Positions 35,736 through 50,700 of a stretch of DNA of 64,000 bases are shown here, one piece after another. Both the position numbers and the translations under genes were made by a program. Position 1 is the first letter of the stretch; every line of letters starts with the position of its first letter. A model generated the notes under the pieces. The model saw only the letters and a list, made by a program, of their open reading frames with translations. It was not told the DNA's origin and did no database searches. This stretch comes from Dermatophagoides farinae (Eukaryota > Arthropoda > Arachnida > Sarcoptiformes > Pyroglyphidae). The stretch spans positions 3,883,501 to 3,947,500 of the forward strand of contig NC_134681.1 of NCBI RefSeq assembly GCF_024713945.1, read 5' to 3'.

Positions 35736-38700
35736 GTAAGCGTATTAAAAGCCAGTAAGCAATTATGATGATGGAAACAAAAACTTGGCCCTACTACTTA
35801 GGGCCTGTAAAAACTGTTACCGGAAAGCAGAAGAAAAAAAAATACCTAGGTGTACAAATTTCATTCAATTGTTCTCGATCAGATAAAACGATCAAAGAAA
35901 AAAAAACAACAGAACGAGACAGAGAGATCAATGAATACATATCCACTCGGTCCATTAGGTGTGTATAGACCTAGAAACCTAGAGCGATAGCCATGGGGTA
36001 GCTTGTGATGTGTGTGTTTGTGTGTGTGTGTGTGTGTGTGAGTGAAATGAAAAGGAAAGAAAAATAAAGTTCTGGTTTTGTTTTTTTACTGGGTCTTTTT
36101 CGTTTGTTGTTTGTTATTTATTGATTTTTATATTCATCATGGATCATTTTACCATGTTTGTAATATCTGATATCCAAGTGTGGTATTCAATTCATAAACA
36201 ATTTTCTCATTTTAAGCGGATTTTACTTCTTCTTTTTCGTTTTTTTTTCATTCATTCATGTTTATTCAACCACCAGTTTATGTTTGATTTCCCTTTTTGT
36301 TTTCATTCCTCGTTTTTCTATGATTCAAAAAAATATGACAAAATTTATAAGTGAACCAGAAATTAAATCATAAAAAATTTGTAATTGTTAATGGATCTTT
36401 TGGATCGATACAAATGGTTAGAGATTAAAATCAATGGCTGTCCCTCTCGCTCTCTCTCTCTATTTCATTCGATTAAACCGATATAGATGACCAAAAAAAA
36501 CAACAAAAACTGGAATTACTGGTCATCAGACTAAGCTATCGAAAATGACAATAAACATAATGGAAAAATTTTCAATTTTCTACTCGAATGAATTTTATTC
36601 ATCATCATCATTATTCTGATTGTGATTTATGATCATTATATCATTTCATGGTCATCAACGAAACAAAAAAAAAACAGTGAAAGAATCCATATTCACTTGA
36701 CCATTATTAAAATAATAATAGTGAGTCATTCAATTCTGTGAATTAATGGATCATATAACAACAACAACAACAACAACAACAACGATGTGTGTGTGTGTGT
36801 GTGTGTGTGTGATGAGTCATGTTTTTTACCAATTTTTTTTTGACACTTTGAATATTCTGTGAATATAAATGAAAATATATTTTGTGGAACGTGCGTGTGT
36901 GAACCAATTGAAATTCCCGTCTGGGATTTGAATTAAAAAAAAAAATTCATTTTTTTCTGCATTTTCATAAACTTGAATTTTTTTTTTGGATTTTGTTCCC
37001 AGGAAACAATAATAGTTTTGCAAGGTCAAAATTTGAATGAAAACAAAAAAAATCACTGTGCTGAGTTCTGTAGTTATGGTTTCTTGGTAAGAAAAGAGAA
37101 AAGCCAGAAAAGAGTAAAAAAATTCAAATATTTTATGTATTTTCAAGTGTCAAATTTTATTTTTATTTTTTTTCGCTGCACACACCTTACCATATATATA
37201 CCTGCTAACTTGCATAGATGTTGCCGTTGCTGTTTCATAATTCCAAATAATTTATCACCATGAACATTATTATCATCATTATTCGCTCGGTATGGTGCAT
37301 CATCATAATGATTCAAATTGTTTCGAAATCTGATTTAAAATCATCATAACACAACAAAAAAAAACACAACAGCATACAATAATACTATCTAATGATGATG
37401 ATGATGATCTGCAAACCTGAATTTTTGGTATACTTGAAAATAAAACAACAAACACGTGTTTGTTGTTTGTTTGTTTGTTTGTTTGTTGGTTGGTTGGTTG
37501 GTTTGAATTTGTTTTTTTTACAATTCATGTTTATTCAATGATGTAAAAGTGGTACAAAATCCTCTTATCTTTACTAACAAATCACACACACACACATATT
37601 GAATAATTAAATTCACAAATCTCATCTTGTCAGATTTGTGTGTGTTTTTTTTATCAATTTTTTTTCTTATTTCTAAAATAAAAATCTATGAATTTATTGA
37701 AAAAATGTATAAATAAAAACGCAGACAAACACACACACACAGGTGTAAATTATAAGATTTTAAATCGAATTAAACAACATGAACATCAACAAAAAAAAAA
37801 ACACATCATCATTATCATCATAAACATTTCAAATGATGACCAATGATGTCATTTTTGTTGTTGTTGTAATCTTTTTTCCTCTACAGTTACGAAACATAAT
37901 AATGTTGATGATGATGATGATGATAATAAATTCAATTGAACATTCACATACCATTTAATTGAACCATCTTGATATCATGATGATCATGATAATAAAATTA
38001 TCACATCTCAAGTTTTTTTATCTTGAAGAAATAGAACCCTTCAATAAAAAAAATAGAAGAACCAGAGATAAAATTAACTGAAATGACATAAACGATATAT
38101 ATACTTGAATTTTTTTTTTCTGAACTGGTAAAATTTTACCCTAATTTGTAAATGGAAATATGTAAAAAAAAGAAGAAAAAGAAATATTCAGAAATGACAA
38201 CCAATTTTTTTTTATTAGCACATTTAATCCATCGACATAATTTGATGATTATGGAAATAAAAAATTTTTTTCTGGTTTTTTTTTGGTTCGAAAATTTTCA
38301 ATTCCTATAAATAAAATGTAATGAATGGCGTAACAACAAAGTGGTTGTGAGCACGAGCAAATCTTTGAAAAGACAACAACAAAAAAAAAATATGGCAAAA
38401 TGTTTTTCCAAGACTATCAATTTATCGATTTATCCATTTTTTTTTATTATTGATTATTTGATGAAATTGAACAAAGAAAGAAAAATGAAAACAAAAATAA
38501 TAATGTAACAAGTGAATGAAGAAGATGAAAGAAATAATAATTATCAACAATAATAATAATAATAATAATCGATTATTATTATTATTATTACCTTCATTTA
38601 GTTTTGTTTATTGTATATATATATATAAAAATACGATTATTATTGATTGATCAATCGATTGATTCATTGATATAGCCAATTTTAGCAAGAGAGAGAGAGA

Positions 38701-41700
38701 GAAATTATTTTATCAAGATCATTTAGAATAAATAAGTAAATAACAAAAAAAAACGATTGATGATTGATTTATTGATTGATTGAATAATTTAAATGCATAA
38801 TGTATCACATGATAATGAATAAACAATTTCCTCTTACTCTATCTCTCTCTATCTCTCTCTATTTCCATTAACAAGAATGCAAAACATCATTATTAAGTCT
38901 AGCCATAGAATTTTGTTGTTTAATAATGATGATGATGGTGATTTTTTTTTCTTGGTTAGATTTTTTTGCATTATAATGATTGTATATAACATTTTTTTTT
39001 CTCCATTTTGGTTGGCTTTAATTCTTTGTTGTTGTTGTTGTTGTTGTTTTTGTTTTTTTCCGCTGTTGTTGTTGTTGTTGTTGTTTTTGTTCTTTGGATC
39101 CATCAAAATTATCGAGCTGATTATTTTTCAAAATACTTTTCATTTATTATTATTATTATTATTATTTCGAGCTTCTTTGCTACACATTCATTCATGATGA
39201 TGTTACATTCTTGTAGCTTGTTTTTTTATTTCTATTTTTTTCTACTTTTTCCCGAATAGATGTCTATATTCATGGATCAGAAGGATGAATGTGATTTATG
39301 TGTGCTGTTGTTGTTGTTGTTGTTTATGCATAATGTTTTCATCATGATGATGATTAAGACATCAAAAAAAGGATAATATTATTGTTGTTGTTGTTGTTGA
39401 CGATGATGAAAAAGAATTTATTCATGCGAAAAGTAACTATAAATGTAATAAAAATTGAAGGGATGTAAATTATGAAATGATTATGATGATGATGATGATG
39501 ATGATGTGTCTACACCACAAAAAAAAACTCAATGATTTTTTTCTCTTCTTTTTTTTCCATTTCCATCATGATGATGATGTTAATAATGATGATGATCATT
39601 ATTATTATTAACATTAGTCTGACAAGATGATGATGTATTCACACACAGAGAAAAACCGCTGTTTGTTTGTGGATATATAAAAAAAAATTAGTCAATCAAA
39701 ATGAATAATAAAAATGGCCAATTAAATGATGAACAATAAACAAGACACAAAATGGAAAATGGTAATGTTTTGGAATTTGACTTTATGTGAATGAGAATTC
39801 TTGTTGATATTTTAATGTTGTTGTATATTGTGGTGGTGGTCAGAGAATTTTTTTTTGTTTTTTTTTTTTTTTTTTGATTGCCGCCACTGCCAGTGCAATA
39901 AACCGATTGTAGCCAAAATGAAAAGAGAAACCGCAAGAAAGTGTCAAAGTTCAGGCCAAGTTTTGTTTTTTTTTGTGTGTATGTTATTTGAATAATTAAT
40001 GCTGTAATAATAATCACTATATCTCTAAAGCCAAAAAAAAAAAAAAATTTAACCAGATTGTAATTTACAGTCAATCAATCAATCTGATTTTTTTTTTTTT
40101 TTTTGATTATAAATTCCGGAAATTCATTGTCCAATTGTAGATAATCATATGGACAGAATAAATCGAAGCAAAAAAGTCTCGACGTATGGCTGCATTTCAA
40201 CCAGCATTGTAATGATGTGGACATGAATTTTTTTTTTGGTTTTTGTTCCAAAACTTGTCGGTCAAAATCATAAAATTAAATATTTACTTTCATTTTTTTT
40301 CCCCAATACCGACCGACTGACTGACTGAATTGGAATTGACCACACAGGACCCATAATAATCATCATCATGTCATTCTGTGAATTCACCGGTCATTGATAA
40401 TCACCATCATCAACTTTTACCACAACCACCAAATCATTATTATTATTATTCAATGGTAAAAATGTAAAACGAAAATGGACACAGATGGTAATGGTCACGC
40501 CTGTATTATTATTATTTGTTTAAATTTAAATTTCAACCACCAACATTCACTATGTTTACGCATGTTTGTGTATGTGATTACAACATTTTTTTTTCTCTCT
40601 CTTTTTTTTCGTTCAACCATATACAAAAAATGACGGAACAGAGAAAGAAAAAAAAATTGTGTTAAACCTAAAGTTTTTAAAAATGAAAAAAAAATATTTG
40701 GCCTACAATAAATTCTTCACTGTTAATAATAATAACCCTTCGTTTTAGCTATAGCTATAGCTATAGACTGGCCAATTTGACCACACACACAACAATCACA
40801 TATAGATTCTATTTGGTGGCTAGAAAATAATAATCACCACCATCATCATCATCATCATCGAGAGAGAGAAAAGAGAAAATTGCAGAAGCTCCATTGATGA
40901 TGATGATTATAATCATTGTGGATTTTATGACCCATACACCACAATTGAAACATTTGGTCATTCATTCATTCATTGGGTTTTATTGAATGCTTTTTTCTTG
41001 CTAAATTTTTTTTTCAAATGAAAAAATTCTGGCTGAAACAACAACACCGGAGAAAAATTGTAACACATTTTATGAAAAAGAAATGGTCATAAAAAAACTG
41101 AGAAATTCATTTCAAACGAAAAAAAAAAATCCATGGCTAATTTTTTTTTTTGTTTAGAATGATCATTATGATGGTGATTATTGTCACTGTTGTTGACTGT
41201 TTTCACAATTTGGTCATTTTTTTCTCTCTGTGTGTGTGTGTATTTTTTTCATCGAAAAAATGACCATTCCGATTATATAGGGACAAATAATGAATATTTT
41301 TTTTTGTCCACCACGTCTTTTGGTGTGACGAACCAAATGCACACACACACACATACATACAAACGGAAAATTCCATCATTATGACCTCATCACCATCATC
41401 ATCATGATCATTATGATTGAAAAATTGTAAAAATCTACGTTCAAAATAAAAGAGAAAAAGAACCGATGGTAACAGATTTTTACATTTGTTCCGATAATTA
41501 GACACGGGTCCCGAAACCGAAAGTTTTCTTTTTTTTTTGTTTATTTTGAATTTCTCTTTTTTTTGACACAAACATTGTTAATTGATTCACGGTATGTCAC
41601 ACACACACACACACACACACATACACATATGACCTTTTTTTTCACTCTCATGATCTCTGTTGAATAGAACGGAACCGTGTAAATATCGTCGTCGTCGTCT

Positions 41701-42509
41701 TTGACTTTATCACGTTTTTTTTCGAACCAAATCCAGTTGTTTGATGATCATCGATGAAAGAGGTCATATCATTTGATGATGATGATGATGATGATGGACC
41801 CGATTTTTTTCCAGTTTAAATGGTACATATGGGACTATAGTAGTGCCTAGAAATAGAGAAAAAAGGGCTTTTTTGTCACATATCGATCAAATTCGATTCG
41901 GTTTCGAGATTTTCATTCTCATATTCAATTCGAGAAGCCGAATATATAGAAATGATAGATTTTCTTTCAATTTGTGTGTGTGTGTGTGTAAGTGTGTAAG
42001 GTGTGCGCTAACATTACGGTTTCAATTTTTATTTTTATTTTTCACTCATCGTCGGTTAGATTCAGATTCCGAATTCGATACGGATTGATGAACACGAAAG
42101 AGAGAAATGTTCAAGTCATCATCATCATCGTCGTCATTGTGTGTGTGTTTTGGTGTCGATTACAGTTATATGAGAATGAATTTGAATACAACCGTAGATC
42201 GGTTGCTGTTGTTGTTGTGGTTCGGCTTGGTTCGATGTCCTACGAATAATCATAATTTTATGCAGGGGTTTTTTTCCAATTTCTAGCTAAAAACTAACCT
42301 GCACAAATTATCGACAAACCAAAAAAAAAAAGAAAAGAAAAACTCGATCGATCGATAACATATATATACTGTACTATTGATTGATCATATTTTTTTTCGT
42401 TGTTGTTGTTGTTGTTTTTCTTTCTTGATCAATCTATATATTAAATCGATCAATCCATCTATCGATCGATCGATTTGATTCGATTCGATTCGATTGAAAT
42501 AATTCATAT

Positions 42510-42512
<3 letters not shown>

Positions 42513-42550
<38 letters not shown>
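42513..42550. repeat. (CA)n dinucleotide tract, 38 bp
   Basis: The longest uninterrupted CA run noticed in the window, about 19 units. It follows a CGATT pentanucleotide cluster (about 42468-42496) and TCGA-rich palindromic units at 42460-42472. Confidence 0.9.
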
Positions 42551-42554
<4 letters not shown>

Positions 42555-45500
42555 ATGACAATTGATTGAATGTAGAATTTCATTTATTTATTTTTTTTTG
42601 GCCACAAGTTTTTTTTTCACTATTTTGATTGTTACAAATTACTAGGAATTCATTCAAAATCTCTAGATATGTTTATGATTGTGTGCATGGATCCACCATA
42701 ATCACACACACACACACAAACACACGGCCAATTTTTTTCCAACCAGAATAAATTTAAATGAACCAGCAAAGAGCACAGAGAGGTCATGAAATACGAGAAA
42801 ATTACCAAGGAAAAAAAAAGGACATTTGAAATTCATTGCACAATCCAAATAGAAAAAAAATCAGTAAAAAAAAAAGAAAAATTCCGGGTATTACAGGAAA
42901 ATTTTTCTACGTCTATATATGTGTGTGTGTGACTATATGCGACGATTATTTGTATTATTATCGACAGATAATAATGAACCAAGCCGTCCATCATCATCAT
43001 CATCATGATCATGATGAGTTTTCATTTCTGGTTTTTTTATTTTTTTCTGCATTCAAGATACACCCATCGGATATTATATAACCAGGATTTACGATGGTCA
43101 AAAAAAATGGTCATCGTAAATTGGAAAATTCTTATATTTATTCTAACCGGAAAAAATCATCATCATCATCATGATCATCATGATGATGATGATGAACCAT
43201 AATGTTCAATTGGGATCAAAATTAACTAATTTTCAATTCCAATCTCATACATGGATTATGATAATTCAGTGAATTTTTTTTTTTTTTTTGTAATAATGTA
43301 TTGGCCACTCAATTATTATTACAACAAAATTTGGTTTTTCGGCTGCAATTTTTTTTTCTTCCGAATATTATTCAGTAACGCCTCAAACTGGCAAACCAAC
43401 AAAAAAAAAAAAATTTCGTTCATTCATTTTATCATTAAAATCTGTATGTACCTGTGTGTGTTTTGATGTTCCAAAAAAAAAACGAAAAAAAAATCCAGAT
43501 GAGAAAAAACACAAGCAACGAATTTGTAGCAAAAATTTATCTCTTTGTTGGTGGTCCAAAAATATAATTGATTTTTACTTATTGGTTCCAAATCAATGTG
43601 GATCATCCGTTTGTTTTTTTTTATTCATTCTCGATTGATTTTTTTTTTGCTGTTGGGTTACATCATCATGGCCAAAACAACTTCTTATTATTTCTGCTGT
43701 ATCATCATCATCATGATTCAGTGATCGGTGATTACAAATAATTGGAACAAAAAAAAACATGACATGCACACATTCACTAATACACACACGATCGATACAT
43801 TTTTGTTTTGTTTTGTTTTGCTTTGTTTTCATTTTAGGTATTTTCCAAGCTTGTTGTTGTTGTTGTTGTTATTGTTGCTGTTGTTATTTCATCTGACAAG
43901 GAAATCGCCAATCGATGATGATGATGATGATTAGGATTATCAATAATGATCATGATTATGATAATCGTTTTGAAGTTCGATATTAAACATAAATATATAA
44001 TATATATGGTCGTTCAAAATATTAATGAAAAAAAAATAAAATGTTTTTTTTCGTTTCTAGTTTCACAAATGATCGATTGATTTATTATTTTTATAATCAA
44101 TCAATCGATTGATCAATAATAATAGATAGATTATGGTCAAAAAAACGATAGTACAATAACAACAACAACAATAACAACAACATAATCAAAATAATTGTCG
44201 ATCATCGGATAAAAAGAGAAAAAAAATGAACAACAACAACAACAACGACAATAACGACAACAACGGCAGAAAATCAATCATAATTAATTGAAGAATCAAT
44301 GAATGATATAATCATCAATGGTGAACAAAAAAAAAATTTTTTTTCCACCGGTAAATTTCTAACCAACAAATTTGAATAACGGAAATCATTTTATTCTGGT
44401 CAATTACTACTACTACTACTAGTAGTACTTATTACAAGTACTGCTAGTCTGATGATAATGATGATGATTATGACCGAGAACGGCAGGCACCTATTGACAT
44501 TTTTCATATTCAAATTCAAATTATTATTAATGAAATGAAATTTCATTTTAACAAATTTTTTTTTCTCTCTCTCTCTCTCTCTTCCATTGTGAACAATTTT
44601 TCTGTTGTTTTGTTCTGTTTTTTTTTCTTGTTACAATTTGATTTGAAATTTTTTTTTTACTTTTCCATTTCTTTTATTATTACTAAATAAATAAAGTTCA
44701 ATATGGTGTGTGCGTGTGTGTGTGCGTGTTTCTACCGCAATGAATGACAATATGAAATGCACGCAATACGCACGGGACATTGAACAAAAAAAAAATCTGA
44801 ATTAAAAAAGCCAAACCCCTAAACGACAACAACGACGACGATGATTCAATCGAAGGCCATACACATACCATCCATGTGGTATAAACCAGAAAAACCGCAA
44901 CATTTGAAACAATTCATTATGATGATGATGATGATGATGATCATTGTAACAAAATATAGTGAACGGACATGAAAAAAATAAAGGGAAAATTTTTTTATTT
45001 TTATTGAAAAGCAAATAAAAATCAATGTGGTAGACCAGACCTGAATGCTGTATTTATATGAATAAATGAATAATAATAAAAAAAAATGAATGGACCCTGG
45101 ATGATGATGATGGTTGTGGTTGTGGATATTGACAGGTAAAATATTGCGTGCCGGGTTTTTAACAACAACAAACAAAAAAAACGTGCTGAAACTTTTAGTC
45201 GAAAATAAAAAGAGAGAGAGGAAAAAATCGGTAACCCACACACACACACACACACACACGGACAAGGCATCTGGTCCTTCAAATGAAAGCAACGAAAAAA
45301 AAAATTATTACATTCATTTGGATCGTTTGGGTCGGTCGTTTGGTTGATGTTCGCGTCAACATCTCATCAAATTGGATGATTACACAATTCTCATTGAATG
45401 AAATCGGTACGAATGAAAAAAAAAATTTTTTTTTCATCTCTTGTTTCATTTCCAATTTCCAATATTTGTTCCATTATTCCATCATCATCATCATCATCAT

Positions 45501-47620
45501 CATTTCAATTGACTCTCAAATGTCTATGGATCATCATCATCATCATATTTGAAACGATAAAAAAAATATATAAAAATGATCCAGAACATGGAAAAAAAAG
45601 AAAGAAAGCCGATTCACTGACTTTCCATTTCCCCTTCATTCATTCAGTCAGTTGGTTAGTTAGTTAGTTGCTTGTTTCATTCAGGAACAACAACAACAAG
45701 CGAGAGAGAGAGATAGAGAGACAAAAAAATCCAACAAATCCACCAGACCGCAGATGTATGTCTCATTCATTCATTCATTTATTTGACAATTTATTTGATG
45801 AATTTGGTGATTATCAACCAAAAAAAAAGAGAAAAAAAAGTTGCAAAATAAATATCTAGGACATGATGATTGAATACATTGGAAAAACAACCGTGTATAT
45901 ATTCATATTCAACAACGGCTCATCATCATCATCATCATCATCAACATCGATGTTGTTTGATCATTCATTCATTCAATGGCAATTTGTATTCAATTCAATT
46001 CAAACAAACAAACAAACAAAAAAAATTTGTATTTTTTTCACATTTTTCAATGTAGCCCGGTGAATGTAATTTTTTGTTTTTTTTCCTAGTTTTTTGTTTC
46101 ACTCAAATATTACATATATAATCTGATGATTCTAATGGAAATAGAATTGTAGAATTTTCAAAATGCACTACATACACTGCGTCTTATTTCATGTAGATTT
46201 TTTTTTCGTATATTTTCATTCATTCTCTTTGTACATGAAATAATTTGTAATACAAATCGATTGTCATTGTGTGAGTGTTTCTGTGTGTGTGTGTGTCTTC
46301 TGTCGCTTTTTCTCTTGTTTCGATGGATAAATATAAAAAAAAATGTCATTTTATTCGATGATGATGATGAGGATGATAAAAAGCATTAAGCTTGTCGAGT
46401 GGACCCTATTCAAATGTATAAAATATTAGCAAACACAACCCCCACCACCACCACCATCACCATCACCAACCACATTCCTCTTAGCATAATCATTATAATT
46501 CCAATCCCACCCCCTCTTGGTTCTCGTTATTTCATTTTTTTTCATTTTTTTTTTAGTCACCATTGTCATAATTTTATGATTATCTGGTTGTCATGTTTCT
46601 TCATTGGATTCAAATTCATTCATTCAATGAATAATATGTTTAGTTTCATATGTGTGTGTGTGTTTTCTTCTGCTTTTTATCTTTTTTTTTCTCTTTCATT
46701 CATCCTAGTTACTGTATAGTTAGTTTTAATGTTCCATTTGATTGGTTAGATTTGGAATCATCATCATCATCATCATCATAATTGATGATGATGATAATAA
46801 GCAGCTTATAAACATTTTGTGGACAATAAAAATAAGAAGTAACAGCAGCAGCAGCAGCAGCAACAGCAGAAAAAAATTCGATATGAGATCAGATCCCCGG
46901 GTAATCTTGAAACATTGAATTGTGTTCAACAATATCGACAACAACAACAACGACAACATAACAACGGAAAAATAATTCTTTTCACATCCATTAAGCTAAA
47001 TGTCCAGTCTTTTGGGAAACATTTTCAATTTTCTAGTATTTTTTTTTTTTACTTGCCGAAAATATTACCTAAACATTGAAATGATTATCACGTGACCATT
47101 AAGTTTTTTTTTCTTTTTTTTGAAAACGACCACGACAACAATGACCAGATGAGGAAAATTTTTTTTTTTTTTTTTTTGGTTCTTAAATGTACCTTTGCCA
47201 CAATGGTTACCAATAATAATTGGGTCTCTCTTGGGTCCTGTGATGGTGATGGTGGTGGTGGTTCCAAATTCAATACAAAACATCCATGTAATCAAAATGA
47301 ATGAAAAATGATTATAATTATAAACACGCAAACAATTCGTTTGTACAAATGAAATTATTGAATTAGATTCAATCTTGATGATTTTCAATTTGAAAAAAAA
47401 GTAACCAAAAAAAAAAAGAAAAAAAAAACTTTAACATGAACTTAGGTTATATGAACCAAATGAAAGAAAGAAAACCACAAAAAAATTTTCATTCCCTTTT
47501 TCACCTTTCTTTTGTCGTTGTCGTCGTTATTTGAAACATTTCATTTCAAGATAAAGAACCAAAAAAAAAGAGACCACGAAACATTCAATCTCCTACCGTT
47601 ATGATCATAATCAAATTTTT

Positions 47621-47782
<162 letters not shown>

Positions 47783-50700
47783 ATTGCTTTCAATGGCTAC
47801 TCACCGCACACACACACACACATATCGTCTTTCTTTTTTACGAAAATTTTTTTTTTTTAAACAGTACTCAGGTTACAATCACCACCACTATTTTGGTCAT
47901 ATTGATTGTCGTTTTTTTTTTTTTTTGGTTTGTTTGTCAAAAGAATGAATTTTCAACATTTCCATATACCCATAACTAAGTAGCTAGATATAAATTATTT
48001 TATCGTTATTTTTTATTATTAGCTTACTCACTATTGTATATTGTCCATTTGAATTGACGACAAAAACGTTGTGAATGTCTTGAGATTCGATACGATACGA
48101 TCCGATACGATCCGATCATCAAATAAAAAAAAAATGTCTCAAAAACAAACCAACAATCATCATGTGTGTGTGTGTGTGTGCGAGTTTTGTTATCCGTCGT
48201 TATTTTTTTTTCTTTCTTTATTTCACCGACCTAGCTTCTAAATTCTCATCAATGATGATAGTGGTGGTGGTGGTGAATTTACAAACTCTTGAAATGTCAC
48301 CACCACCACCAGTACCACAGTACCACCAATTGGTTTCAGGAGAAAAAAAATGACGACAAAGACCAAAAAAAAATGTTCAAACATTGTGCATGTGTTTGAA
48401 GAAAGATTTTTTCTTTTCGAAAGAATGTTAAGTCTTTTTTTCTTTCTTCGAAACAACCACCCTTCTCTCTCTCCCCCCTCTACACACAGACGATACATAC
48501 TGATACGATGATTATGATGATGATGATGATGGTGATGATCATCATCATCATCATAATGGCCAATACATATTGTCAGATCGAATCAGACCAATGATTTTTT
48601 GATGGCCAAATGGTGTATCTGGTGTAATAAAAAAAAAGAAAAAAAAATTTTTTCTTCAAATAGTCAAATTGTCTATTGCCTTGAAGCCGATTTTTCTGTT
48701 TTTCTTTGACAATTTATGTGTGGCCACCACAGCCACAACAACAACAACAACCACAACCACAAATATATTAGAAGCGCAGGTATTTTAATCGATCGAAAGG
48801 AAAAAAAATATATTTCATCGCTGTTGTTTTGTAATCAATTTTATTGCGGAATCATCATCATCATCATACTAAAATCAAATGAAAATGGCTACTGTAAATC
48901 GGTTTTTTTTTTGATTTCAGTTTTGTATACATATAAAGCTTTTGTTTGTTAAAACTATTATTATTTTGTTCATTCATTTTTTCCATTATTATTGCCAAAA
49001 AAAAAAAAAACAAAATCGTTTTTTAATTCAATTTTTAATTTTCAAAATTCACAGAAAAAAAAGAGAAAAGATTGCCAGTATCTCTATATAGTCAGAGATA
49101 CGAAATTCTTTATGTTTTTAAACGATTAGAATGATAGTGGTGAAAAAAAAAGAGAATAGACGATAATCTTCTTCTTTTGCTCCCCCTTACCACCACCACC
49201 ACCACCACACTATTTCATCATCATCGATTTGTGTTGTTGTTGTTGTTACCCTCAGTGTTTTTTTTTCACATCTTTGAATCATAAGACGATGATGATGATG
49301 ACGATGGCAGCTGACGTAGATCTTCAAATTGAAAGAAAAAGAAATGGAAAAAGAAAATCTTGACATAAATCCGATTATATGATTAATGCATCATCTATAT
49401 ATTTTTTTTGTGTCCATGTGTATTTGTATATGAACGAAAAAGAAATGAAAATAAAAAAATGAATGAAAATAAAAACAAGGTCTTAGTGTTTTCCAGCTAC
49501 TGGCCCATTTTTGGTTTGTTTTGTTTTGTTTTGTTTGTGTATGGATAAATAGAAAAATAGAATTGGATAGTGATGGTCAAACAAAAAAAAAATTGATGAT
49601 TGTAATGGATCACCAAATAATTATAGATGATGACCAGAAAGTTTCATGTTTGAAAATTATTTCCATTCAATTTGTCTGTCTGTCTGTTTGTGTGTGTTGT
49701 GTGTGTGTGTGATTTGTTGGAGTTTTATTGTTTGAATGATTTTTTTGCACTTCCACTTCTTCCTGGTTAGGTTATTCTGACCGAAAATTTTTGTTTTTTT
49801 AAACTTTTTGATGATAAAAAGATCAATGAAAAATTTTTTTTTTTTATTAATTATTTTTCACTGAGAAAAATTCATTTTTTTTTTTTTTTGAAAAATTTGT
49901 TTCCACAGTGTTGAAGATTTACATTCATTGAACAATGCTACTAGCTAATATTTTTTTTTTTTTTTTTTAATACAAGCATGCGTGTGTGTGTGTGTGTGAG
50001 TGTGTTTGAAAGATCATATTTCAACACTATTCAATGCTACTACCATTTGGTTTTTGGTTTTTTTTTCAACTAGCATCCAGTTCTCTTTTTTCTTCATATT
50101 TTACTTTATTCAACTGTGTGCAAATTTAGCAAATTCATAGAATATATACAGAAAAAAAATACCATTTCAGTTTGACTTTGTCTTGCAAGCTGTTTGGATC
50201 TATGTTCTGTTTTTGTTTTTTTTTTTGTTGTTTTTGAATTTTTTCATCATCAAAAGAAAAAATCATATACTGGCCAATGGCCAATAAATTTTCATCATCT
50301 TGTTCGTCTATTTGTGTATAAATGTGTGTGTGTGTGTGTGGCTATTTAATTTCATAGCCACAATTTTTGTGATTTAAAATCATCATCATCTATCTATTTA
50401 TTATTTATTTTTCAATCATCACGAATTATTATTCTCATCAGTATCGAATAAAATTCTTCGAAATTGACAACAAATAAATCACATACATCATAATCAATAA
50501 CAACAACAACAACAACTAACTTGTCACTATTAATCAATTTTTATTTTCATCATTTTAGCAATTTGATTATTGTTAATTGAAATTCATTCACATACACACA
50601 CACACACACACACACACGTGCATTCATGTTTCACATGTCATCATAAATGATTGTGATTGTGATCAAAAAAGAAAAAAAAATGTCGTGTTTGTTTTTCGAT

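Noticed and set aside
42440-42500. TCGA/CGATT cluster as a possible replication origin or transposon end
   Set aside because: It is a simple pentanucleotide repeat without terminal inverted repeats, target-site duplication or a nearby transposase.
45307-45410. Frame reading VRVNISSNWMITQFSLNEI followed by a gt, reminiscent of the first beta strands of Cys-loop ligand-gated channels
   Set aside because: There is no usable acceptor upstream, no neighbouring exon with further channel motifs, and the similarity covers only a few generic residues.
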